Part shown: piece after piece, positions 1 to 7,491 of the stretch
Layout of the letters: every line of letters starts with the position of its first letter
Position numbering within the stretch: the first letter of the stretch is position 1
DNA from: Methylorubrum populi
GTDB taxonomy: Bacteria > Pseudomonadota > Alphaproteobacteria > Rhizobiales > Beijerinckiaceae
DNA: 43,395 nucleotides
Reading direction: 5' to 3'
Assembly: GCA_020741775.1 (NCBI GenBank)
Contig: DYYG01000051.1
Coordinates: 1-43,395, forward strand
Notes under the pieces: generated by a model
Told to the model about the DNA's origin: nothing
The model's database searches: none
Seen by the model: the letters and a program-made list of their open reading frames with translations, nothing else
Made by a program: the position numbers and the translations under genes

Positions 1-156
1 GCCGACGAGGCCGCCGACCTGATCGATGGTGCCGGACACGGCTCCGAGTTCCTTGCTGAGATCGAGTTCTACGCCGAGACCGAGAGACAGACCGCCGCCG
101 ACCTGATCCAGTTCCGCAGCGTTCAGCTCACGGATGGTGTCAATGTTCTGCTGCAT
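1..156 (-). CDS. Double-glycine leader peptide precursor (microcin/bacteriocin-like), 3' end outside window
   Basis: The minus-strand frame opens with ATG at 156-154 and runs off the window edge after 52 codons. The first 22 residues have the form of a double-glycine leader: hydrophobic and acidic residues at the usual spacing (IRELNAAELDQVGGG, residues 8-22), with predicted cleavage after Gly21. The visible core is rich in Gly, Leu and Val, has alternating acidic residues and no Cys in view. A purine-rich ribosome site (AAAAAAGGA) lies about 6 bases before the start. It is divergent from a C39-peptidase ABC transporter and its adaptor, the machinery that cuts and exports such leaders. The leader type and the context are seen; antimicrobial, signalling or other function is not shown. 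The stop codon and C-terminus are unseen, so the full length is unknown. It could be a bacteriocin, a signalling peptide or a Nif11/RiPP-like substrate. Confidence 0.8.
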   Translation of the reverse strand, partial: MQQNIDTIRELNAAELDQVGGGLSLGLGVELDLSKELGAVSGTIDQVGGLVG

Positions 157-624
157 GGTTTTTCCTTTTTTCGGAACGATACTAGATAATCGTTCTGTAT
201 TTCTGTCTTTCTTTGGCATAAGAGCTGCGCCGATGCGCTGCTCTGTTGGATAAGGTACGGATATTAGTCCGACAGGCAAGACGGGGCTGGCACGGCATCC
301 GTGATGGATCGAAGGGAGAGGCGCTGAATGGACATTTTTTACCCTGCCGTGCCGCGGGCGGTCGCTGTCGCGGGGTGCGGCGAGAGCGTAACGGCTTCTG
401 CGTAAGGGCTTCGGCCCCCGGAGGCAGAGCGCATCACGGGGCTGTCTCGGAGGCGGCGCTCGAACAGACGAGACCCGGAGGGGACAAAAATTGACCTGCG
501 CTGGAAAAGGCCCGGTGGTTGCCGAAGGCGCTAGGCTAAAAGTCTGTAATTATTCCGTATTATCCGTTGGGTGCGTCAGAATATCGCGGATGGGCGGACT
601 GTCGCAGATGTGGAGAGGGTATCG
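157..624. other. Divergent intergenic region of the peptide-export locus
   Basis: This 468-base gap separates the leader-peptide gene from the divergent export operon and must hold both promoters. Its edges are AT-rich compared with the rest of the window (about 157-215 and 540-565). A perfect inverted repeat lies at 174-195. A TTG-initiated frame at 246-494 has no ribosome site and an Arg/Gly-rich composition typical of chance frames, so I do not call it a gene. No convincing -35/-10 pair could be fixed. A TTGACC at 491-496 lacks a partner at normal spacing. Confidence 0.5.
174..195. promoter_or_regulatory. Perfect inverted repeat upstream of leader-peptide gene
   Basis: GAACGAT (174-180), an 8-base spacer and ATCGTTC (189-195) form a perfect 7-base inverted repeat. 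It lies 18 bases upstream of the leader-peptide ATG, between likely promoter and ribosome site. It could be an operator for an unseen regulator or a hairpin in the 5' leader of the transcript. The symmetry is seen; the role is inferred. Confidence 0.4.
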
Positions 625-1920
625 GTGAACGCTCCCCTGTTCCGGCGCGAGGTCGTCGAAGCGCGCAAAAGTGCTTGGCTCGGCGAGGCCCAGGTGGTGC
701 AGCCCCTGGCGGTGCGCCTCGTGGTCGGGCTCTGTCTCGCCTTCGTGGTCCTGGTCGGCCTCTATGCCTGGTTCGGCAGCTACACCCGCCGCGTCCATGC
801 CGACGGTCTGCTCGCTCCCGATATCGGGCTCATCACCGTGGCGAGCCCCCTCGCCGGTCGGGTCAGCGCCTCGGGCGTGAAGGAGGGGGACCGGGTCGAG
901 CGCGGCCAGCTCCTCTTCACCATCGATCTCGACGCCGTCTCGGCGAGCGGCCCGACCCAGGAGCGGGTGATCGCCCAGCTCGCCCTTCAGCGGGAGAGCG
1001 TCGAGCGTCAGCGGGCGGCCCGCGCCGCCATGGCCGAGGCCGAGAAGGCGGGCCTCAAGGATCAGGTCGCCAATCTGGAGGCGCAGCGCGCCCGGATCGA
1101 GGAACAGGTCGTGCTCCAGGACAAGCTGGTGCCCCCGCTCAAGGCCCGCGCCGATGAACTCGCCGACCTCGTGACCCGGGGCTTCGCCCGCGCGGCGGAT
1201 TTCCAGAGCCAGAACTACCTCTACCTCCAGGCCAGCTCGCAGCTGGCGCAGTTCCGCCAGGGCGCGCTCCAGATCGAGGGCAAGCTCGGTGAGCTGAAGG
1301 CCAAGCTCGCGACCTTCGACGAGACCCTGGCCCGCGATCTCGCCGAACTCGACCGCAGCGCCGCCCAGCTCGAACAGCAGCGGGCCGAGAGCGAGGCGCG
1401 CCGCGCCATCGAGGTGCGCGCGCCCGAGCGCGGCATCCTCACCTCGATCCGCGCCCAGGCCGGGCAGACGGTGGCGGCGGGGGCGAACCTGCTGACCCTG
1501 CTGCCGAGCGACGGGCGGATGCAGGCCAACCTTTTCGTCGATTCCTCGGCCATCGGCTTCGTCGAGCCGGGGGCGAGCGTGATGCTGCGCTACGCCGCCT
1601 TCCCCTTCCAGCGCTTCGGCCTGCACCGGGGCATCGTGACGGAGGTGACCCGCGCGCCATTGGAAGGCGAGAGCGGTGCCCAGCCGGAGGCGGCCCGCAA
1701 CGCCGCCAGGACGGCCGGAAACGGGGGCGTGTACCGGATCGTGGTGCGGCCGGACGAGGACAGCGTGACGGCCTATGGCGAGCAGCGGCGGCTGGAGGCC
1801 GGCATGCGGGTCGAGGCCGACATCGCGCTCGAGAAGCGCGCGCTCTATCGCTGGCTCCTCGACCCCCTCTACCACGTCAAGCGCAGCGTCGATCTCGTCA
1901 CGGAAGGAGGCGGCCGATGA
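625..1920 (+). CDS. HlyD/CvaA-family membrane fusion protein of peptide exporter
   Basis: Periplasmic adaptor that links an inner-membrane ABC exporter to an outer-membrane channel (TolC-like, not in this window). The protein has about 431 residues. A short cytosolic start (APLFRREVVEARKSAWLGE), typical of colicin V secretion protein CvaA, is followed by one membrane span near residues 30-50. A lipoyl/barrel-sandwich half (SPLAGRVSASGVKEGDRV), a long coiled-coil hairpin and the second lipoyl half (VRAPERGILTSI) come next, then a beta-barrel domain. I chose GTG at 625 because GGAGAGGG lies 5-6 bases before it. A GTG at 571 in frame has no ribosome site. The stop overlaps the next gene's ATG (ATGA), so the two genes are translationally coupled. 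Family assignment is firm; the CvaA subtype is inferred from the N-terminus and the partner. Confidence 0.9.
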   Translation: MNAPLFRREVVEARKSAWLGEAQVVQPLAVRLVVGLCLAFVVLVGLYAWFGSYTRRVHADGLLAPDIGLITVASPLAGRVSASGVKEGDRVERGQLLFTIDLDAVSASGPTQERVIAQLALQRESVERQRAARAAMAEAEKAGLKDQVANLEAQRARIEEQVVLQDKLVPPLKARADELADLVTRGFARAADFQSQNYLYLQASSQLAQFRQGALQIEGKLGELKAKLATFDETLARDLAELDRSAAQLEQQRAESEARRAIEVRAPERGILTSIRAQAGQTVAAGANLLTLLPSDGRMQANLFVDSSAIGFVEPGASVMLRYAAFPFQRFGLHRGIVTEVTRAPLEGESGAQPEAARNAARTAGNGGVYRIVVRPDEDSVTAYGEQRRLEAGMRVEADIALEKRALYRWLLDPLYHVKRSVDLVTEGGGR

Positions 1921-4115
1921 GCGTGCTGTCGGATCTGCAATTCGGCTTCCGGCGGCGCCTGCCGGTCCTGCTTCAGGCGGAGGCGGCCGAATGCGGCATG
2001 GCCTGCCTCGCCATGGTGCTGAGCCATCACGGCCGTCAGGTCGATCTCGGCACCCTGCGCGCCCGCCACACCCTCTCCCTGAAGGGCATGACGCTCAGGA
2101 ACCTGATGGACCTGTCGGGCAGCATGGGCCTGACCACCCGGGCTCTGCGGGTCGAGATGACCGATCTCGGCCGTCTGCGCCTGCCCTGCATCCTGCATTG
2201 GGGCCTCAACCATTTCGTCGTGCTGGCGGCGGTGCGCCGCCGGGAGATCGTGATCCACGATCCCGCCCGCGGGCGCCGGACCCTGAGCCTCGCGGAAGCC
2301 TCCCGGGACTTCACCGGCGTGGCGCTGGAGGTGGCGCCGAACCAGAGCTTCGTGCGGGAGAAGGCGGTGCAGGGCCTCGCCCTGTCCGACCTGTTCCGGG
2401 GCATGGCCAGCATCCGCTCGGCCATGGCGCAGATCCTGGTCCTGTCGCTCGGTATCGAGCTGGTCGCGATCCTGATGCCGATCGCCTCGCAGATCGTCAT
2501 CGACGAGGTGATCGTGAACGGCGATCTCGACCTGCTGCTGGTGGTGGGCCTCGGCCTCGCCCTGCTGCTGGTGCTGCAACTGGGGCTCGGCATCGCCCGC
2601 ACCTGGGCGATCATGCTCACCGGCACGAACCTGAACTATCAATGGTCGGGCTCGCTGTTCGATCACCTGTCCCGCCTGCCGCTCGATTATTTCCAGAAGC
2701 GGCATGTCGGCGACGTGATCTCCCGCTTCGGCACCCTCGCCACGATCCAGAAAGGCATCACCACCGACCTGGTCCAGGCTCTGCTCGACGGGATCATGTC
2801 GGTCGGCATGCTGATCATGCTGTTCCTCTACGGCGGCTGGCTCGCCTTGGTGGCGCTTGCCGCCACCGCGCTCAATGCGGGCCTGCGCATCGTCGCCTAC
2901 AAGGCTTATCGCGAGGGCACCGAGGAGGCGATCGTCGCCGAGGCGCGCCAGCAGAGCCACTTCATCGAGACCGTGCGCGGCATGGCGAGCGTCAAGCTCC
3001 TGAACCTGCGCGAGCGCCGCCGCGGCACCTGGATGAACCAGTTCGTCCAGGCGCTGAACGCCCGGCTGCGGTTGCAGCGGCTCGACCTTGTGTTCGGGCG
3101 CGGCAACGAGTTCCTGTTCGGCGCCGACCGGCTGATCCTGCTCGTGCTCGGGGCCCGCGCGGTGATCGACCAGTCGATGACGCTCGGCATGCTGGTCGCC
3201 TTCCTGGCCTATCGCGACCAGTTCTCGACCCGCATCGGCAACCTGATCCAGTCCGGCTTCCAGCTGCGCATGCTCAGCGTGCAGACCGACCGGCTCTCGG
3301 ACATCGTGATGACCGAGCCGGAGGAGGCCGCCTCTCCCCTCGCCGCCCCGCTCCTCCCGGCCTCGCTCGCCGATGGGGCGACGCCGGTTCCGGCCCCGGC
3401 GCTCCTTCCCGCCGGAGCGCGCGAGCCGGTCCGGGGGGCGGCCCTGCGGGCGGTCGGCCTGTCGCTGCGCTACGGCGATGACGAGCCCTGGGTGTTCCGC
3501 AATCTCGGCCTGGAGGTGCCGCCGGGGGCGAGCCTTGCCATCACCGGCCCCTCGGGCTGCGGCAAGAGCAGCGTGATGAAGATCCTGATGGGCCTGCTGC
3601 CCCCGACCGAGGGCGCGGTGCTGGCCGAGGGGCGGGACATCCGCTCCGGGGGCTTGGCCGCCTACCGCGCCCGCATCGCCGGGGTGATGCAGGATGACGG
3701 GCTGTTCGCCGGCTCGATCGCCGAGAACATCGCCTGTTTCGATGAGCGGCCCGATCTCGGCTGGATCCGCGAATGCGCCGCCCGCGCCGCGATCCTCGAC
3801 GACATCGTCCGCACGCCGATGGGCTTCGAGACGCTGGTCGGCGACATGGGGTCGACCCTGTCCGGCGGCCAGCGCCAGCGGGTGATTCTGGCCCGCGCCC
3901 TCTACCGGCGCCCGGAGATCCTGTTCCTCGACGAGGCGACCAGCGCCCTCGATGAGCCGACCGAGGCGGTGATCGCCGCCGCCCTCAAGGAACTGAAGAT
4001 GACCCGGGTGATCGTCGCCCATCGCCCGGCGACCGTCGCCCATGCCGATCTGCGCTACGTCTTCCCCGGACCGGTGCCGGCCTCGGCGCCCAGGGGCGCC
4101 GCGATGGCGGAGTGA
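1917..4115 (+). CDS. Peptidase-containing ABC transporter (C39, CvaB/LagD type)
   Basis: Bifunctional exporter that cuts double-glycine leaders in the cytosol and transports the released peptide. It has 732 residues. The N-terminal C39 cysteine peptidase keeps its full catalytic set: Gln20 (oxyanion hole), Cys26 in AECGMACL, His99 in LNHFVVL and Asp115 in IHDPA. A transmembrane domain occupies about 165-440. The nucleotide-binding domain has Walker A GPSGCGKSS near 544, signature LSGGQRQR at 648 and Walker B LFLDEATSALD near 672. The intact triad separates it from C39-like transporters with a dead peptidase, such as RTX type I exporters (HlyB). It forms an overlapping operon with the adaptor, and the divergent leader peptide at 1-156 is the obvious candidate substrate. 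No immunity gene is visible in this window; one may lie beyond position 1. Confidence 0.93.
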   Translation: MSVLSDLQFGFRRRLPVLLQAEAAECGMACLAMVLSHHGRQVDLGTLRARHTLSLKGMTLRNLMDLSGSMGLTTRALRVEMTDLGRLRLPCILHWGLNHFVVLAAVRRREIVIHDPARGRRTLSLAEASRDFTGVALEVAPNQSFVREKAVQGLALSDLFRGMASIRSAMAQILVLSLGIELVAILMPIASQIVIDEVIVNGDLDLLLVVGLGLALLLVLQLGLGIARTWAIMLTGTNLNYQWSGSLFDHLSRLPLDYFQKRHVGDVISRFGTLATIQKGITTDLVQALLDGIMSVGMLIMLFLYGGWLALVALAATALNAGLRIVAYKAYREGTEEAIVAEARQQSHFIETVRGMASVKLLNLRERRRGTWMNQFVQALNARLRLQRLDLVFGRGNEFLFGADRLILLVLGARAVIDQSMTLGMLVAFLAYRDQFSTRIGNLIQSGFQLRMLSVQTDRLSDIVMTEPEEAASPLAAPLLPASLADGATPVPAPALLPAGAREPVRGAALRAVGLSLRYGDDEPWVFRNLGLEVPPGASLAITGPSGCGKSSVMKILMGLLPPTEGAVLAEGRDIRSGGLAAYRARIAGVMQDDGLFAGSIAENIACFDERPDLGWIRECAARAAILDDIVRTPMGFETLVGDMGSTLSGGQRQRVILARALYRRPEILFLDEATSALDEPTEAVIAAALKELKMTRVIVAHRPATVAHADLRYVFPGPVPASAPRGAAMAE

Positions 4116-4215
4116 GCGCGGGGCGGCGTCCACCACCGGCCCTCGCACCCCTTGCGAGTCGCCCCGCCCCCGTGCTCAGAGCCTGCCAGCATCACCATTT
4201 CGGGAGGCGACGGCG

Positions 4216-4689
4216 ATGAACTCGGTCAAGGAACGTCTGGAGGCCCTCGGCCTCGTGCTGCCGAAGGCGGCGGCCCCGGTGGCGAACTACGTGCCCTTCG
4301 TGCGCAGCGGCAACATGGTCGTCATCTCCGGCCAGATCTGCTTCGGGCCGGACGGTACCCTCGACCCCGCCCACAAGGGCAAGCTCGGCGCCGAAGTCTC
4401 GCCGGAGCAGGGCGTGGCGGCGGCCCGCCTCTGCGCCCTCAACGTCCTAGCCCAGGTCCAGGCGGCGGTGGGGGATCTCGACCGCGGCGTGGTGCAATGC
4501 GTGCGGCTCGGCGGCTTCATCAACGCGGTGCCGAGCTTCGCCGCCCTCGCTCCGGTGATGAACGGCGCCTCGGATCTGATGGTCGCGGTGCTGGGCGACC
4601 GCGGCCGGCATGCCCGCTCGACGGTGGGCGTCGCCGAACTGCCCCTCGACGCCGCCGTCGAGGTCGAAGCCCTGTTCGAGGTCGCGTGA
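4216..4689 (+). CDS. RidA family protein (YjgF/YER057c/UK114)
   Basis: Small trimeric enzyme family whose best-known member hydrolyses reactive enamine/imine intermediates. The protein has 157 residues, longer than E. coli RidA (about 128), as in the subgroup with an N-terminal addition. The conserved C-terminal stretch ARSTVGVAELPLDAAVEVEA places Arg134 where RidA has its substrate-binding Arg, in line with deaminase activity. The start is fixed by GGGAGG about 8 bases upstream. The stop overlaps the GTG of the next gene (GTGA), so the two are coupled. Family membership is clear; the exact substrate cannot be told. Confidence 0.88.
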   Translation: MNSVKERLEALGLVLPKAAAPVANYVPFVRSGNMVVISGQICFGPDGTLDPAHKGKLGAEVSPEQGVAAARLCALNVLAQVQAAVGDLDRGVVQCVRLGGFINAVPSFAALAPVMNGASDLMVAVLGDRGRHARSTVGVAELPLDAAVEVEALFEVA

Positions 4690-5447
4690 GCGGCGATGCG
4701 CTCCGGGCGCCGGACTGGCTGACCGCCCGTCCGATCGCCCATCGCGGCCTGCATGACCGCGCTTCCGGCATTCCGGAAAACACCCTGGCGGCGGCCGAGG
4801 CCGCCGTCGCCGGCGGCTACGCCATCGAGTGCGACGTGCAGCTCAGCGCCGATGGCGAGGCGATGGTGTTCCACGACGCCGCGCTCGGGCGGCTGACCGA
4901 GGCCACGGATCCGGTGGAATCCCGCACGGCCGCCGACCTCGGGAGCCTCGCCATTGCCGGCACCCAGGAGCGTATCCCGACCCTGGCGGAGTTCCTCGGC
5001 CGGGTCGCGGGCCGCGTGCCGGTGATCGTCGAGATCAAGTCGCGCTTCGACGGCGACCGGCGGCTCACCCGCCGCGCCGCCGCCATCGTCGCCGGTTTCG
5101 ACGGGCCGGTCGCCCTCAAATCCTTCGATCCGGACCTTGTCGCCACCCTCGCGGAGGTCGCCCCCGAGATTCCCCGCGGCATCGTCGCGGAGGCGAGCCA
5201 GGACGATCCTGCCTATGCCAAGCTCTCGCCGACGGTGCGGGCCGAGCTGTCGGGTCTGCTCCATCTCCATGTGAGCCGCCCGCATTTCCTGTCTTGGCGC
5301 GTCGACGACCTGCCGGGTCCGGTGCCCTATCTCTGCCGCCGCCTCGGCGCCATGCCGGTGATGACCTGGACCGTGCGGACCGAGGCGCAGCGGGCGCTCG
5401 CCGCCGAGCATGCCGACCAGATGGTGTTCGAGGGGTTTCGAGCCTGA
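4686..5447 (+). CDS. Glycerophosphodiester phosphodiesterase
   Basis: Cuts glycerophosphodiesters to sn-glycerol 3-phosphate and an alcohol. The protein has 253 residues and a GDPD TIM barrel. Visible catalytic and metal residues are His19 (AHRG), Glu31 (PENT), Glu48 and Asp50 (ECDVQ), and His63 (FHD). A Glu-Lys pair in VEIKS completes the core. No signal peptide is seen, so it is probably cytosolic. It starts at GTG 4686, overlapping the ridA stop. The glycerol 3-phosphate made would feed the same pool as the glycerol kinase at 10657-12162, but the two genes are not linked. Specificity within the family is unknown. Confidence 0.88.
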   Translation: MSGDALRAPDWLTARPIAHRGLHDRASGIPENTLAAAEAAVAGGYAIECDVQLSADGEAMVFHDAALGRLTEATDPVESRTAADLGSLAIAGTQERIPTLAEFLGRVAGRVPVIVEIKSRFDGDRRLTRRAAAIVAGFDGPVALKSFDPDLVATLAEVAPEIPRGIVAEASQDDPAYAKLSPTVRAELSGLLHLHVSRPHFLSWRVDDLPGPVPYLCRRLGAMPVMTWTVRTEAQRALAAEHADQMVFEGFRA

Positions 5448-5580
5448 TCCGAGGGGCGCGACGGGACAAGGGCTGTTTGCGACTCTGAGCGGCCCTCAGC
5501 GACTGTATCGCCTTTCCGCCGCTGCCGAGTGAGGAGCGGACCTTCGGAGGTGAGATCTGACGAGGAGATGCTTGGCCGGT

Positions 5581-6504
5581 TCAATGAACCCATCCGGCCT
5601 TGATGGCGCGAGCAACGGCATCCACGAACAGGCGCGTCTTGGCCGGGACGAGGCGACCGGGCGGCAGGACCGCGTAGACGCCCCCGCTCTCTTTCCCGCT
5701 CCACCCCGGCAGCACCTCGACGAGTGCGCCAGCTCTCAACGCGGGCCCAGCGAGCCAGTCGGCCGTGAAGGTGATCCCAGCCCCCTCGATGGCTGCCCCA
5801 AGCAGCACCTCCGTGCTGTCGGCCACGAGCGCGCAAGTCGGGCGCACGGTCTCGCGCCGGCCCGCCTTCCTCAGCGGCCAGTCCGGCCACCCCGTATAGC
5901 CGGTGAAGCCAAGGCAGGCGTGCCGCATGAGATCGGCAGGCACCTCGGGGGTGCCGTGCGCGGCGAGGTATCCGGGCGAGGCGACGAGCAGGTTCCGGTA
6001 GGAGGCAATCTTGCGGGCCGTGAGCGAGCTGTCGCGCGGTTTCCCGGCTGCGACCCGGATCGACACGTCGAACCCTTCCGCCACCAAGTCGACGAAGCGG
6101 TCGGTCAGCTTCAGTTCGATGCGGATCCGCGGATGCTCGGCAAGGAAGGCCGGCAGCACGGGGGCGATCCACTGCCGGCCGAAGGAGAGAGGCAGGGACA
6201 CCCGGACAAGGCCCTGCGGCGTGGCGGCGTAGTCGCTGGCCTCGCGGCTTGCACTGGCCAGTTCGTCCAGCACACCCTGCACCCTACGAGCGTAGAGGGC
6301 GCCGACCTCCGTCAGCGCCACCCGTCGTGTCGTCCGTGACAGCAGGCGCACGCCCAGGCGCTGTTCGAGCTGGCTCACGCGGCGCGACAGGACGGAAGGA
6401 TCCCGTCCGAGCACCTGAGCCGCTGCGGTAAAGCTGCCCGCCTCGGCCACCGCGACGAGCGTGGTCAGCTCCTCGAGATCGGCAAGGTCCGAGAATTCCT
6501 GCAT
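5581..6504 (-). CDS. LysR-family transcriptional regulator
   Basis: About 307 residues: an N-terminal winged helix (residues about 8-65, including SFTAAAQVLGRDPSVLSRRVSQ) and a C-terminal periplasmic-binding-like effector domain. The pattern resembles the CrgA/AaeR-type subgroup that often controls a divergent oxidoreductase. I take ATG at 6504 (MQEFSDLADLEELTTLV); the frame stays open 23 codons upstream without homology. It faces away from the short-chain dehydrogenase at 6597, with 92 bases between them, the usual layout of a LysR regulator and its target. The inducer is unknown. Confidence 0.9.
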   Translation of the reverse strand: MQEFSDLADLEELTTLVAVAEAGSFTAAAQVLGRDPSVLSRRVSQLEQRLGVRLLSRTTRRVALTEVGALYARRVQGVLDELASASREASDYAATPQGLVRVSLPLSFGRQWIAPVLPAFLAEHPRIRIELKLTDRFVDLVAEGFDVSIRVAAGKPRDSSLTARKIASYRNLLVASPGYLAAHGTPEVPADLMRHACLGFTGYTGWPDWPLRKAGRRETVRPTCALVADSTEVLLGAAIEGAGITFTADWLAGPALRAGALVEVLPGWSGKESGGVYAVLPPGRLVPAKTRLFVDAVARAIKAGWVH

Positions 6505-6534
6505 GCTGCGCACGAGTAAAATGCAAACTCGACG

Positions 6535-6542
6535 GATTAATC
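6535..6542. promoter_or_regulatory. Possible LysR operator half-palindrome in divergent promoter
   Basis: GATTAATC is a perfect 8-base palindrome in the 92-base gap between the lysR-type gene and the dehydrogenase. LysR proteins commonly bind interrupted dyads of T-N11-A form and repress themselves from such gaps. The palindrome is seen; that it is the operator is inferred and weak. Confidence 0.25.
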
Positions 6543-6596
6543 GGATCCTGTGCAAGGCGTACCTGAGGGCCATCGCAACGTCTAGGAGATGGCACC

Positions 6597-7256
6597 ATGA
6601 AGACTTTCCTCAGCATCGGCGCGGGCCCCGGTATGGGTCTGGAGACCGCCGAGCGCTTCGCCCGCGAGGGGTTCCACGTCGTTCTCAGCGCCCGCAATCC
6701 GACCAAAACGCAGGAATTGGCCGAGCAACTGAAAGCCAAAGGCTACAAGGCTGAGGTCCGCACCGTTGACGCGAGCGACCCGTCCAGTGTGGCCAACCTC
6801 GTCGAAAGCGTCGAGCGCGAGTTCGGCGGCGTCGATGTGCTGCACTACAACGCTGCCGGCATGAGGCAGGCCACCCTGGCCGATCAGCCGCGCGACACCT
6901 TCAACGCCGATCTCGCCGTCAACATCGGCGGTGCAATGGCGGCCGCCCAAGCCGTGGCGCCGAAGATGATCGAGCGCCGCTCCGGCTCAATCCTACTCAC
7001 CGGCGGCGGCTTCGGCTTGCAGCCGCACCCGGACTACCTCTCGCTCAGCATCGGCAAGGCCGGCATTCGCGCCCTGGCGCTCGGCCTGTTCGACAGCTTC
7101 AAGGAGAAGGGGATCCACGTCGCCACCGTCACCGTCGCGGGCTTCGTGAACCCGGGTTCCGAGGATGCCAAGGCGGTCGGCGAGCAGTTCTGGACGTTCC
7201 ACAACCAGCCTGCTGGCTCTTGGGAAGTTGAGGCCGTCTACACGCCGAAGGGCTGA
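6597..7256 (+). CDS. Atypical short-chain dehydrogenase/reductase
   Basis: The protein has 219 residues and an SDR Rossmann fold. The nucleotide-binding loop GAGPGMG (8-14), the DASDP segment (58-62) and the NAAG motif (85-88) are present. The active site is unusual: Lys154 is in place, but the position four residues before it, normally the catalytic Tyr, is Leu150. A Tyr lies at 147 instead. The usual catalytic Ser is replaced by the TGGG stretch at 135-138. It may therefore bind NAD(P) without classic SDR chemistry, or use a shifted Tyr. The start is preceded by AGGAGA. It is probably controlled by the divergent LysR regulator. A stable hairpin follows the gene. Confidence 0.82.
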   Translation: MKTFLSIGAGPGMGLETAERFAREGFHVVLSARNPTKTQELAEQLKAKGYKAEVRTVDASDPSSVANLVESVEREFGGVDVLHYNAAGMRQATLADQPRDTFNADLAVNIGGAMAAAQAVAPKMIERRSGSILLTGGGFGLQPHPDYLSLSIGKAGIRALALGLFDSFKEKGIHVATVTVAGFVNPGSEDAKAVGEQFWTFHNQPAGSWEVEAVYTPKG

Positions 7257-7307
7257 CCGACACCAGGCGGCTTCTGAGCGCACGATCAACACCTCGGCAT
7301 GACAAGG

Positions 7308-7329
7308 CGGCCTCGCATCAGCGAGGCCG
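7308..7329 (+). terminator. Hairpin terminator after the dehydrogenase gene
   Basis: CGGCCTCGC (7308-7316), loop ATCA, GCGAGGCCG (7321-7329): a perfect 9-base GC-rich stem followed by TACTTGCTTTT. The weak T-tract makes it an imperfect intrinsic terminator. It lies 51 bases after the SDR stop and could also serve transcripts from the convergent chemoreceptor gene. Confidence 0.5.
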
Positions 7330-7491
7330 TACTTGCTTTTGCGGTGCCCCGCCTGCGGACCGCCGCTCTCGATGGCGATGCGGTCCGTCCCGGCCGCTTC
7401 GCCGAGGGCCCGCCCCCACCCTCAGCGCCCCTTCACACGCTCAAGCAGACCGGTCGTGTTCCGCCCAAGGCCCATCGTCCGGGACGATCCG

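Noticed and set aside
173..194. GGAAC followed by CGTT upstream of the peptide gene as an EcfG promoter
   Set aside because: Spacer is 13 bases, not 16-17.
246..494. Frame of 82 codons in the gap before the adaptor gene
   Set aside because: TTG start, no ribosome site and chance-like Arg/Gly composition.
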